Origin: JAXIHJ01 sp034189755
GTDB taxonomy: Bacteria; Planctomycetota; Phycisphaerae; SM23-33
DNA: 28,729 bases
Assembly (NCBI GenBank): GCA_034189755.1
Contig: JAXIHJ010000002.1
Location: forward strand, 1 to 28,729
Direction of reading: 5' to 3'
Under the pieces are notes generated by a model. That model saw only the letters and a program-made list of their open reading frames with translations. It ran no database searches and was not told the origin of the DNA. Position 1 is the first letter of the stretch; each line of letters begins with the position of its first letter. The translations under genes were made by a program, and so were the position numbers. Shown here piece after piece: positions 5,902 through 14,193 of this stretch.

Positions 5902-7575
5902 ATGGCACAAAGCGTCGCAGACCTGCTGACTTTGCCGTGGCTTGCGCAGATCGCTGCGCCTACGGCACCGGTTGGCGGGTATTTGGCCCTGTGGAAGATA
6001 ATAATCTCGCTTATCCTTATCACCCCCTGGCTGGCAGCGGCGCCCTGGGTGCACAAGGATGCCGAAAGGCTTAATCTTTCGCCGAAATGGAGCGCGGGCG
6101 TGCTGGCTGTCGGCGCGGCGGGTCTGCTGCTCTGGCTGCTGCTGCCGATATACCTGGTGGGACTGCTGGTTTATCTGGTGCTAACCGCCGCGGTGTATGC
6201 AGCCTATGCTGTTCAGCACGACGCAAAGGTCCCGCCGGAACAGAAACTCCTGACCGGCGCTGCCTTTTCGGCAGCGCTTTCGGGGAAAAAGAGACTCACC
6301 GAGCAGGTTCAAGCCATCTCTTATGTGAAGCTCTATGACTGTCACGCCAAGTCGACTCTCGCCCCGGATGAAACTTCGGACGTCGCGGTTCGTCAGGCAT
6401 ATAACACTACCCAAAGGTTCCTTCATAATGTCCTCTGGCGCCGCGCCAGCGAGGTTGACCTCTCACCCGCCGGCAACCAGACGCGCTTGCGGTATGTTAT
6501 CGACGGGGTAGTGATGAACCGCCCTGCAATGGAATTGGCTGAAAGCGAAGCGATCATCCAGTACCTCAAGCCGCTGGCAGGAATGAATGCCGAAGAGAGA
6601 CGCCGCCCACAGACCGGCCAAATATCCGCAGACCTGGGAAATGGGGTTAAAAACCTGGCCCTGACCACCGCGGGTACCACGGGCGGACAGAGAATGCAGT
6701 TCCGCATCATCCAGGAAGCCGTCCAGACAAAACTGGACTCACTCGGCATGAGCGAAGAAGTCCTTCAGAAGGTTCAGGCGTTCGGCAAGGCCGACCATGG
6801 CCTGATTATCGTTTCGGGCCGGTCCGGCAGCGGCGTTACAAGCACGCTTTATTCGCTCCTGCGAGACCAGGACGTGTTCATCAAGCGCGTTGTAACGCTG
6901 GAGTCCAAAGCCGTCGTGGACCTGGAGAACATCACCCAAAACAGCTACGAGCAGGATGCGAAGCTGCCGGAGATGCTGGCTTCGGTTCTGCGGCGTGAGC
7001 CCGACGTGGTGATGGTGGACCGCTGCGGCGACCCAAAGACCGCCCGACTTATCCGCCAGGCCGCAGCCAAAAAACTGACGCTGCTCGGCGTAACCGCTTC
7101 GGATGCGTTTGTGGCTCTGGCCAAATGGGTGCATCTCTGCGGCGAGCCTTCTTCCGAGGCCCTGGCCAATCTCCACGGCGTGCTGTGCCAGGTTCTGGTT
7201 CGCAAGCTGTGCCTAAGCTGCCGCCAGGCGTATCGTCCGGACCCGCAGTTTCTGGCCAAGGCGAACCTGCCGGCGGAAGGGATCGGGGATTTTTACCGCG
7301 CGCCGACCAAGCAATTAGTGGACGAAAAGGGTCAGCCCTTTACCTGCCCGGCCTGCCAGGGCAGCGGCTACGTCGGCAGGACCGGAGCCTTTGAACTGCT
7401 GGAGATAACCGACGAGATTCGCCAGCTTGTCGTCTCCGGCGCATCGGTCTCTCAAATAAAGGCCGCCGCCCGAAAAAATAAAATGCTCTACCTTCAGGAG
7501 CAGTCGCTGCGAAAGGTAATCAAGGGCGTAACAAGCATCCAGGAAGTAATTCGCGTTACGCAGACGAAGAAATAA
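5902..7575 (+). CDS. Membrane-anchored GspE/PilB-like pseudo-ATPase
   Basis: A 557-residue protein whose C-terminal two thirds follow the GspE/PilB fold. The normal N-terminal domain is replaced by two or three hydrophobic segments (about residues 28-47, 64-81 and 83-103). The nucleotide site is broken: the Walker A region reads G-R-S-G-S-G-V-T-S-T with valine at residue 312 in place of lysine, and the Walker B region reads V-V-M-V-D-R-C-G-D with aspartate-arginine (373-374) in place of glycine-glutamate. The zinc-binding cysteines are retained (437, 440, 482, 485). The frame is intact throughout, so it is maintained rather than decaying. ATG 5902 has GGAG 6 bases upstream; a GTG at 5890 is a less likely start. 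It probably assembles with or regulates the PilT-like ATPase encoded just upstream. Confidence 0.82.
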   Translation: MAQSVADLLTLPWLAQIAAPTAPVGGYLALWKIIISLILITPWLAAAPWVHKDAERLNLSPKWSAGVLAVGAAGLLLWLLLPIYLVGLLVYLVLTAAVYAAYAVQHDAKVPPEQKLLTGAAFSAALSGKKRLTEQVQAISYVKLYDCHAKSTLAPDETSDVAVRQAYNTTQRFLHNVLWRRASEVDLSPAGNQTRLRYVIDGVVMNRPAMELAESEAIIQYLKPLAGMNAEERRRPQTGQISADLGNGVKNLALTTAGTTGGQRMQFRIIQEAVQTKLDSLGMSEEVLQKVQAFGKADHGLIIVSGRSGSGVTSTLYSLLRDQDVFIKRVVTLESKAVVDLENITQNSYEQDAKLPEMLASVLRREPDVVMVDRCGDPKTARLIRQAAAKKLTLLGVTASDAFVALAKWVHLCGEPSSEALANLHGVLCQVLVRKLCLSCRQAYRPDPQFLAKANLPAEGIGDFYRAPTKQLVDEKGQPFTCPACQGSGYVGRTGAFELLEITDEIRQLVVSGASVSQIKAAARKNKMLYLQEQSLRKVIKGVTSIQEVIRVTQTKK

Positions 7576-7618
7576 TAAAAGCATAGATGCCGTCAGCTCA
7601 TTTGCAGAGGAGCGGAAA

Positions 7619-8767
7619 ATGGTTTTGATTCTGCTGGCAACGGTTTTAATTCTGGCTGTTGCGTTTTATCAGGTTACCCAGGGGCTGTTCAGCGCGATGA
7701 TTATGACCATCCTGACGGTCCTGTCGGCGGCAGCGGCGTTTAACTTCTATGAGCCGCTGGCGTCGATGCTCTATGCCCGCCAGCCGGCCTATGCCGACGC
7801 TGCGGCCCTGATAGCCGTATTCGTCGTGCCGCTGCTGGTGCTGCGAATCGGCTACGACAAGCTTATCGGTTCCAACGTGGTCTTCGGCATCTGGGCCGAC
7901 CGCATCGGCGGCGGCTTACTTGGTCTTATCACCGGCATCATCCTCATAGGTGTGCTTGCAATCGCCTTGCAGATGTTGCCTTTCGGCGCCAAGGTCATGA
8001 CCTACCAGCCGTTCGACGACGCCCTACAGCGCAAACAGCGGCTCCTGCCGTTCTGCCCCGACGAGTTGACGGCGGGCATGGCGAAGATGCTTTCAGCCGG
8101 GGCGTTCAGCAGCGACAGGGCCTACGGCACGTCGCACGACGACTTGCTGCTGGAGCTGTACTGCGCCCGGAATCGGTATCGCCAGCATCGCCGCGAGGAA
8201 GGCCAGAACATCGTCGAGCACGTCGGACGGGTTGACTCGCCTCCTGACGCGCTACAGGTGCTCAGCGTCCACCATGTGGACTTCAGTCTCGCCGGCTGGC
8301 TGGACGACCTGCCGAAAAATCCACTGCTGGACACCATCGAAACGACAAAGGCCATGGTGGTCCGCGTTTCAGTAGCCGCCTCCGCCCGTGACGACGACAA
8401 CTGGTGGCGGCTGCCGGCGACCCACTTCCGCCTGGTCTGCCAGAGTGGACGAAGTTTCTACCCGCTGGGATATCTGACCTACGTTCGCACCGAGCGTCCG
8501 GCCTGGCAGCTTATCGCCGCCCCGGTCGAAAACAAACTGGCACAGATCGGGGCGCTTGCCGTGCCCAGGCCGTGGAAAAATGAAATGGAATCGCTGACGG
8601 TTGACTGGGTATACCGCGTGCCTACGGAGCAGGAACCGGCCTATGTCGTCTTCCGCCGAACGGCCAGGGCCGGCATTGCCAATGTCACCAAGACCGCACC
8701 CCCGGCGACAGGCGCTTTGGAACGGGGGCGCATGCTGAAACCGACAAGAAAACGTCGCCGGCGGTAA
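7619..8767 (+). CDS. CvpA-like membrane protein with large C-terminal extension
   Basis: A 382-residue protein. The first 125 residues or so form about four hydrophobic helices with the pattern of the CvpA (colicin V production) family. That family consists of inner-membrane proteins whose biochemical activity is unsettled. Residues from about 130 to 382 form a soluble, tryptophan- and arginine-containing region I do not recognise, ending in a very basic tail (K-P-T-R-K-R-R-R-R). CvpA proteins are usually about 160-200 residues, so the extension is unusual. ATG 7619 has a strong GAGGAG upstream. It lies 43 bp after the pseudo-ATPase and is probably in the same transcript, suggesting it is a membrane partner of that protein. 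Confidence 0.68.
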   Translation: MVLILLATVLILAVAFYQVTQGLFSAMIMTILTVLSAAAAFNFYEPLASMLYARQPAYADAAALIAVFVVPLLVLRIGYDKLIGSNVVFGIWADRIGGGLLGLITGIILIGVLAIALQMLPFGAKVMTYQPFDDALQRKQRLLPFCPDELTAGMAKMLSAGAFSSDRAYGTSHDDLLLELYCARNRYRQHRREEGQNIVEHVGRVDSPPDALQVLSVHHVDFSLAGWLDDLPKNPLLDTIETTKAMVVRVSVAASARDDDNWWRLPATHFRLVCQSGRSFYPLGYLTYVRTERPAWQLIAAPVENKLAQIGALAVPRPWKNEMESLTVDWVYRVPTEQEPAYVVFRRTARAGIANVTKTAPPATGALERGRMLKPTRKRRRR

Positions 8768-8798
8768 GTCTGCTTCCAAAGCCTTAAAGACGCCCGTG

Positions 8799-9560
8799 CT
8801 ACCTGTGGTGCCGTTTCGGCAGGCGTCGGCGCCATTGCTGGTAGGCCACATCAGGTCTGCGGAGGTGCCCGCCTCGAATCTCCTTGCGGCGAACCCTAAA
8901 ACACTGATGCTCCCGAAGGTAGCGAAACGCCTGCCAGCCCTGATTACGAATCGACTTCAGATCGTGTTTGCCCCAGAAGATCAAAACAGACAGATCGCGA
9001 GCCGCGTCTGTAAGTTCGACTTTCTCAAACAGATCGAGGCTGCTGTTGCAGCCCCGTGCAATAAGCATGTCAAACCGCTTCGGATTCCGCAGACCCGTGT
9101 AGTACAGCGGGTATCCACCCGCAGAGAAACCTGTCAGCAGGACCAGGCCCGGTTTGACGTTATATTCCCGGCTGACATCATCGACGACCGAAAGGATCAT
9201 CCGTTCATCCTTCTTAAGGTCCTCAAACCAGAGGCCCTTGATAACCGGGAGAATGCCCTGCACGCTTCGCAACTGTGGCGATGCGACGATCAGACCCCTC
9301 TGCTCGGCCAGGTATTTCCATTCGTTGACCTGCCGCTTCGCGCCGTCCCAGCCGTACGTGCCGTGCAGCGTCACCACCAGCGGCCAGTCGCGCTCTTTGT
9401 CGTAGTAGCTCGGGACGTATAACCAATACTTCCCGCCGGTTTGAGTCTCGGTGAGGTGCATCGCCGAGACGGGGGTATCCTGGGACTGAGTAACCGGACA
9501 ACCCGCCATGAAGGCAACCATCGGCAAGATGAACAGCAAATAACGCATTGTTTGGCCCAT
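8799..9560 (-). CDS. Lipoprotein alpha/beta hydrolase (esterase/PHB-depolymerase type)
   Basis: A 253-residue exported hydrolase. The signal sequence ends in a lipobox (F-M-A-G-C, cysteine 21), so it is probably lipid-anchored. The catalytic triad is visible: nucleophile S146 in G-F-S-A-G-G, aspartate D200 in W-G-K-H-D and histidine H232 in G-G-H. An oxyanion-type T-L-H-G-T-Y-G-W segment is at about 64-71. The layout resembles secreted esterases and polyhydroxybutyrate-depolymerase-like enzymes; the substrate cannot be told. Starts at ATG 9560 or ATG 9548 are both possible, with the lipobox following either. A TATACT hexamer (plus-strand 9594-9599) may be its -10. The C-terminus is arginine-rich. 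It converges on the CvpA-like gene with a 31-bp gap and no terminator. Confidence 0.75.
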   Translation of the reverse strand: MGQTMRYLLFILPMVAFMAGCPVTQSQDTPVSAMHLTETQTGGKYWLYVPSYYDKERDWPLVVTLHGTYGWDGAKRQVNEWKYLAEQRGLIVASPQLRSVQGILPVIKGLWFEDLKKDERMILSVVDDVSREYNVKPGLVLLTGFSAGGYPLYYTGLRNPKRFDMLIARGCNSSLDLFEKVELTDAARDLSVLIFWGKHDLKSIRNQGWQAFRYLREHQCFRVRRKEIRGGHLRRPDVAYQQWRRRLPKRHHR

Positions 9561-9628
9561 TTCGGTTTTTCGGCGCAGCGGCAATCCGCCTCAAGTATAC
9601 CAAAATCAACTCATCGAGAAATCGTCTT

Positions 9629-9658
9629 TTGCAAACGGTTGATACAATGCTGTATGCT
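9629..9658 (+). promoter_or_regulatory. Putative promoter TTGCAA-N18-TATGCT for the 9729 operon
   Basis: TTGCAA at 9629-9634 and TATGCT at 9653-9658 lie 18 bp apart, about 70 bp upstream of ATG 9729. They fall in the divergent spacer shared with the hydrolase gene. Confidence 0.35.
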
Positions 9659-9728
9659 ATCAGCTCTACGGTGGGCATGCTGGATGCAGCAGGAAAGGGT
9701 AATTCTCAAGGGAAGGGTCTTATACGAT

Positions 9729-11399
9729 ATGCACCGATGTGGAAAATCACTTGCGGTCATGATGCTATTAACGGCTGCCACTGTCGTCGGCAACGCTTAC
9801 GCCCTTACGCCGCAGGAAGTCCTGGTTGTCGCAAACGCCAAAAGCCAGGAGTCCGTATCACTGGCGAACTTCTACGCCGAGCAGCGCCGGATCCCCAGGG
9901 AAAACATCTTCCTGGTCAACACAACTACGAAATACCACGTGCTGCGGGACGATTATGAAACCCAGATTCGCCGTCCTCTGATGGAATATCTGCGTGAAGG
10001 CGGACGGGCGAGAAAGATTCGCTGCATCTGCCTGATGTGGGGCGTGCCGGTCCGCGTAACTGGTATGCCCAAGGGCTTCGGCGGGCTGGGCGGCGCCTTC
10101 CGCATCGCGGCCCGAAAGGCGCATTACCGGCTGGCTGTCGATTACCAACTGCTTGGGACGGTAGGCGTAAAATTTCCGCCCCCCCAAACGGATCAGCTCA
10201 CGCCCATTGGCAAACTCTTCGCCTCACCGATGCCCGAGCCTAAACGGCCGCTCATGAAGGCCAAGGCCCTGCTAAATGACATCAACCGCCTCTTGGCCGC
10301 CAAGCAAACCGCCCTCAGCAAAATAGAAGACCCGGCCAAGCGGCAGATTGCCTCACGGCAGCTTATGGCGCTTCGGCTCGATATCCACGGCTTGAAGGGT
10401 CTGATCAAGCATATCAGCGCAAACAAATCACCCGATGCGCCAAAGCTAGAGGACCTTCGCAAGCAACTGGACCAGGCCGAAGGCAAGTACAAGGAACTTC
10501 ACAAGACCAAGGCCACTACAGCCGGCCTTAAAAAGCTGTTGAAACTGCTGGAGAAAATCAGCGGCGTCGCCGGCGCCTATTCCCACGCCCAAAAGTACGC
10601 CGAGCAGCTCGATCCAGCCAAGGCCAACGCCGCCGTCGACAGTGAGCTGGCGCTGTTGTGGTGGGGAAATTACCGGCTTCTAGGCCCGCTGCCCAACGTG
10701 CTGCACTGGCGTAAGGCGGCGGACTTGGCCGGCAAGACGCCTCCGGTGCTCATGACCGCCCGCATCGACGGGCCGAGCTGCGCCGAGGCTATGAGAATCA
10801 TCAAAACATCCCTGGCCGTTGAAAAGGTGGGCCTTAAAGGCTCTTTTTACATCGACGCCGGCGGAAAGCATAAGGCCTACGACGCGCACCTGGCCAAACT
10901 CTACTCATTCGTCCAGGCTAACACCAAACTCAAGGTCAAGCTTGATGAAGGCCCCAAACTCTTCGCAGCCGGAAGCTGTCCGGACGCAGGTTTGTACGTC
11001 GGTTGGTACAGCCTGCGGAAATACGTCCCGGCGTTTAACTGGAACGACGGCGCGGTAGGCTGGCACATAGCCAGCATGGAAGCGATGAACCTGCGCAACC
11101 CAAACAGCCGGGAATGGTGTGTCAAGATGCTTCAGAACGGCGTAACAGCTACGATCGGCGCCGTGCAGGAACCGTATCTCGGCGCATTTCCCCTGCCGGA
11201 AGATTTCTTCGGGCTGCTGCTGACCGGCAAGTGGACGGTAGCCGAGTGCTACTGGCGGACCAACCCCATGACAAGCTGGCAGATGACGCTGATCGCCGAC
11301 CCGCTGTATAATCCGTTTGCAGTGAATCCGCAAATCAGGGCCGACCTGCTGCCGAAGGGACTGGCCCCGCAAGATTCCGATGAGAGGCCGACCAGATGA
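9729..11399 (+). CDS. Exported TIGR03790-like protein with coiled-coil insertion
   Basis: A 556-residue protein with a signal peptide (hydrophobic segment ending near N-A-Y-A, residue 25). The mature N-terminus (E-V-L-V-V-A-N-A-K-S-Q-E-S-V-S-L-A-N-F-Y-A-E-Q-R-R-I-P) matches my recollection of the TIGR03790 family, exported proteins of unknown function found in several environmental phyla. The central part (about residues 170-290) is lysine/leucine/glutamine-rich and probably a coiled coil inserted into the family core. The C-terminal part contains N-D-G-A-V-G-W-H and G-A-V-Q-E-P-Y. ATG 9729 is chosen because it begins the signal peptide and has AAGGG upstream; the frame is open to 9441 but antisense to the hydrolase gene there. 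Its stop overlaps the next start (ATGA). Confidence 0.65.
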   Translation: MHRCGKSLAVMMLLTAATVVGNAYALTPQEVLVVANAKSQESVSLANFYAEQRRIPRENIFLVNTTTKYHVLRDDYETQIRRPLMEYLREGGRARKIRCICLMWGVPVRVTGMPKGFGGLGGAFRIAARKAHYRLAVDYQLLGTVGVKFPPPQTDQLTPIGKLFASPMPEPKRPLMKAKALLNDINRLLAAKQTALSKIEDPAKRQIASRQLMALRLDIHGLKGLIKHISANKSPDAPKLEDLRKQLDQAEGKYKELHKTKATTAGLKKLLKLLEKISGVAGAYSHAQKYAEQLDPAKANAAVDSELALLWWGNYRLLGPLPNVLHWRKAADLAGKTPPVLMTARIDGPSCAEAMRIIKTSLAVEKVGLKGSFYIDAGGKHKAYDAHLAKLYSFVQANTKLKVKLDEGPKLFAAGSCPDAGLYVGWYSLRKYVPAFNWNDGAVGWHIASMEAMNLRNPNSREWCVKMLQNGVTATIGAVQEPYLGAFPLPEDFFGLLLTGKWTVAECYWRTNPMTSWQMTLIADPLYNPFAVNPQIRADLLPKGLAPQDSDERPTR

Positions 11400-12502
11400 G
11401 CAACAAGGGCAAAAAAGTGGAATTGTTCGTCCCGGGCCGAGTGTGCCTGTTCGGCGAACACAGCGACTGGGCCGCGGAGTATGGGTTTCACAGGGGCTTT
11501 TGCCTGGTAATCGGCACCGACCAGGGGCTGTCCGCCGTTGCATCGCCGTCGGATGAATTCGTGGTTGAGACGCTGCTGCCGGACAACCTCGGCCGGCCTT
11601 CCGGCAGGAGCCGGCGGATGAACTGCCGATGGGATGAAAAGACGCTGCTGGCCACCGCCAGGGATAACGACGAGTTCTTCCGTTACTGCGCCGGCACGGC
11701 GCATGAGATGAGCAAGCTGGCCGGTGTAACCGGCGGCATCGATTTGCAAATCACGGGCATGGACCTGCCGCTGAAAAAGGGCGTCTCCAGCTCCGCCGCC
11801 GTCTGCATCCTCGTAGCGGAGGCGTTCGACGCGGTTTACCGGCTGGGGCTGTTCCCGCACGAGTTGATGGAACTGGCCTATCTCGGCGAGAAGCTCACCG
11901 GCAGCCAGTGCGGGCGGATGGACCAGGCGTGCATCTACGGAAAAACGCCCGTGCTGCTGACGTTCGCCAAGAGCGCCGACATTCGCGTCGAGCCGCTCTT
12001 TCCACAAAAGGATATTTACATGTTCCTGGTGGACCTGGCCGGGCGGAAAGACACAGTCAGGATCCTCGCCGACCTTCAGTCGGCCCTGCCCAAGAACAAG
12101 CAGCTCCAGAAGGCGCTCGGCGAAAACAATGAACGGTTCGTCCGCCAGGCCTACCACTCACTCAGCGCCGGTGATGCCGCCAAACTGGGCAAATCGATGA
12201 CGGCTGCACAGAAAAACTTCGACGAATCCGTAGCCCCGAACTCGCCGGAGCAGCTCGCCAGCCCGCTGCTGCACGAACTGCTGGGCATGGGCGAAATCGC
12301 CGAACACATCCACGGCGGCAAGGGCGTCGGCTCCCAGGGCGACGGCACCGCGCAGTTCGTCGCACGAGGCGCCGAAGACCGCGATGCGGCCATGAAAAAA
12401 ATCTCAGCCGCACACCCCAAAATGCAGTGCTTCCCCCTGACGATTACCGCAGCGGTACAAAACCAGCGTGCCGCTCACCAGGAACAAGGAGAACGCACAT
12501 GA
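11396..12502 (+). CDS. GHMP-family sugar kinase, galactokinase-like
   Basis: A 368-residue cytoplasmic kinase of the GHMP superfamily. Motif 1 is G-R-V-C-L-F-G-E-H-S-D-W (14-25), the galactokinase signature region. Motif 2 is L-K-K-G-V-S-S-S-A-A (126-135), the ATP-phosphate loop. Q-C-G-R-M-D-Q (171-177) carries the likely catalytic aspartate D176, as in galactokinases. The third motif is altered to G-G-K-G-V-G-S-Q-G-D-G-T-A-Q-F (304-318). It would phosphorylate a sugar at the expense of ATP, but the E-H-S-D-W variant means galactose is not assured; glucuronate, arabinose or another sugar is possible. It overlaps the preceding gene by 4 bp and the following lipoprotein gene by 4 bp, so the three form one operon. 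Confidence 0.82.
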   Translation: MSNKGKKVELFVPGRVCLFGEHSDWAAEYGFHRGFCLVIGTDQGLSAVASPSDEFVVETLLPDNLGRPSGRSRRMNCRWDEKTLLATARDNDEFFRYCAGTAHEMSKLAGVTGGIDLQITGMDLPLKKGVSSSAAVCILVAEAFDAVYRLGLFPHELMELAYLGEKLTGSQCGRMDQACIYGKTPVLLTFAKSADIRVEPLFPQKDIYMFLVDLAGRKDTVRILADLQSALPKNKQLQKALGENNERFVRQAYHSLSAGDAAKLGKSMTAAQKNFDESVAPNSPEQLASPLLHELLGMGEIAEHIHGGKGVGSQGDGTAQFVARGAEDRDAAMKKISAAHPKMQCFPLTITAAVQNQRAAHQEQGERT

Positions 12503-13260
12503 GAAACTGGATTCCGATATTGATATTGCTGACAGCATCGATACTGGGCGGTTGTACAACGCATCACAAGATGGCCGAACCATACCGCAACTTTGGTAAG
12601 ATGGGGCTATACATAGGTAAAAAACAGGCCGCCAAGACAAACCAGGCCATTACCGAGGGGGATATCTCCAATCTGCTTGACGCTGAGGTCAAGGCCGAGC
12701 TTCCGGCGACCATGGCCCTGGCAAAATTGAGAAGCTACTGGTGTGGGGGCAGGTCTTCTATCGACATCGTCAGTGCGGAAGAGATCAATCAGTGGGAAAA
12801 GGTTCTTAAGGATGTAAAGTCCGTCCGTGGAATTCAGACAATCCCCAGCCTGGTTCTGGAAAACTCCGGCCGCAAAGAGGGAATCTACCTTAAGGACTTG
12901 CGTTTGGCAGCCGCCAAACTCAAATGCGAATTGCTTCTGGCGTATGTCCAGTCAGAGAGCAGCATTGCCAACTTTAACGACGCCGCAGCGCTTTATTGGA
13001 CGGTCATCGGCCTGTGGCTGGTCCCCGGTAGCGTCCTTGAACACCGAACGATTATGCAGGCGGTTCTGGTTGATTGCCGAACGGGTGCGATTCTGGGCAC
13101 TGCAACGGGCGACTGCTATCTCAAACGCGCCACCCCGGCAGCCTTTGCTGACATAACCCGCGATAAGCTGCGGCAGGAAGCGGATACAAAGGCACTGGCC
13201 GACCTCCGTAAAGGCTGCCGAAAGCTGCTGGAAGAAATTGTGGAGGCGTCCGAAAAATAG
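12499..13260 (+). CDS. Lipoprotein of unknown function
   Basis: A 253-residue product with a signal sequence and lipobox (S-I-L-G-G-C, cysteine near residue 20). No catalytic motif or named domain is recognised. The region of about residues 140-200 (L-R-L-A-A-A-K-L-K-C-E-L-L-L-A-Y, later L-V-D-C-R-T-G-A-I-L-G-T) is reminiscent of lipoproteins that carry a small alpha/beta module, but this is only an impression. ATG 12499 has AAGGAG 7 bases upstream and overlaps the kinase stop (ATGA). It ends 24 bp from the convergent metalloprotease gene without a terminator. Confidence 0.7.
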   Translation: MRNWIPILILLTASILGGCTTHHKMAEPYRNFGKMGLYIGKKQAAKTNQAITEGDISNLLDAEVKAELPATMALAKLRSYWCGGRSSIDIVSAEEINQWEKVLKDVKSVRGIQTIPSLVLENSGRKEGIYLKDLRLAAAKLKCELLLAYVQSESSIANFNDAAALYWTVIGLWLVPGSVLEHRTIMQAVLVDCRTGAILGTATGDCYLKRATPAAFADITRDKLRQEADTKALADLRKGCRKLLEEIVEASEK

Positions 13261-13284
13261 ATTCCGCCGGTGCCGTGGCCGAAC

Positions 13285-14118
13285 TTACTCCAGCAGTTTC
13301 AGCATTCTGTTGAAGCGCGGCGATCTGGCGGTGGCGGGGCGCCTGTTGCGGTAACGACGATAGGAGTCGTCCTGCTCGATAATCTCTTTGACCTGTTCGA
13401 TCCGCTTGCCGGTCCCCGGATGCGTCCGGAACATCTCGCCGAGCAGGCCTGGCTCTGAATCGTTAAGGCGCTGGAGCGTCTCCAGCAGTTCGACCATGCC
13501 CCATGGGTTGTGTCCGGCCCGGGTCATATACCTCAGGCCGTGCTTGTCGGCCTCGTATTCATCGGAGCGGCTGTAACGCAGATAGAACATGCTCGTGGTA
13601 ATTTGTGCGGCTGCCTGGGCGGCTTTTTTCTTATCCTCTCCTGCGGCCCAGCCGGCCAACTCGACAAAAACGGCCGAACCCAACTGCCGCTGTATGCCCA
13701 TAACGTTGTGCCTGGCCGCTACGTGCGTAACCTCGTGCGCCAGCACGGCCGCCAGTTGCCGTTCATGGGTCAACCGACGCATCAGCCCCGCCGTAACGTA
13801 TATCTTGCCACCCGGCAGCGCAAAGGCGTTAGGAACATCAGACGCCAGCAGGGCAAATTCGTAGGGAACGCCCTTCCGCTCCGATTGGGCCGCGATCTTT
13901 CGGCCAAGACTGCTTACGTAATTTTGCAGCGTCCTGTTGGGCACTTTGCCGCCCAGCTGGTCCTCGAACTGCGGTGCGGCGTCGGCGCCCAGTGCGATTT
14001 CCTGCTGCGTGGAGATAAGAACGAGCTGCTTCTGGCCGGTAACCGGGTTCGGACTGCAACCGACCATGAGCGTAAAGAACAATACGCCCACCAGGAACGG
14101 ATATAGATCTGTTTTCAT
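13285..14118 (-). CDS. M48-family metalloprotease lipoprotein
   Basis: A 277-residue exported zinc protease. A signal sequence ends with lipobox L-M-V-G-C (cysteine 21). The zinc site H-E-V-T-H is at residues 128-132, with the probable third ligand E187 in the R-S-D-E-Y-E-A-D segment, as in M48 proteases of the BepA/LoiP/YggG kind. Those proteins act in periplasmic or outer-membrane protein quality control. The protein ends with H-P-G-T-G-K-R-I, also typical. The start at ATG 14118 is set by AAGGAA a few bases upstream and by the signal peptide; the frame is open to 14160. It lies 66 bp downstream of mtnA on the same strand, with an AT-rich promoter-like stretch in between. Confidence 0.9.
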   Translation of the reverse strand: MKTDLYPFLVGVLFFTLMVGCSPNPVTGQKQLVLISTQQEIALGADAAPQFEDQLGGKVPNRTLQNYVSSLGRKIAAQSERKGVPYEFALLASDVPNAFALPGGKIYVTAGLMRRLTHERQLAAVLAHEVTHVAARHNVMGIQRQLGSAVFVELAGWAAGEDKKKAAQAAAQITTSMFYLRYSRSDEYEADKHGLRYMTRAGHNPWGMVELLETLQRLNDSEPGLLGEMFRTHPGTGKRIEQVKEIIEQDDSYRRYRNRRPATARSPRFNRMLKLLE

Positions 14119-14158
14119 TTTGCGTTCCTTCCCCGCCGGAGCCTTGGGCCGAAAGTTC

Positions 14159-14193
14159 ATTATATTTTATGCAGACCGACGCTATTAATCCAA
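14159..14193 (-). promoter_or_regulatory. Possible promoter for the M48 protease
   Basis: On the minus strand, TTGGAT (14193-14188) is followed after 18 bp by overlapping -10-like hexamers TAAAAT (14169-14164) and TATAAT (14164-14159). The -35 overlaps the end of mtnA. It would leave a leader of about 35 nt carrying the AAGGAA ribosome-binding site. Confidence 0.4.

Noticed and set aside
5902..7575. Interpreting the GspE-like gene as a broken pseudogene
   Set aside because: There is no frameshift or internal stop, the zinc cysteines and domain order are preserved, and it has a good ribosome-binding site, so a maintained pseudoenzyme is the better reading.
8796..9422. Plus-strand frame of 208 codons over the hydrolase gene
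   Set aside because: The minus strand encodes a lipoprotein hydrolase with a full catalytic triad; the plus-strand frame is its shadow.
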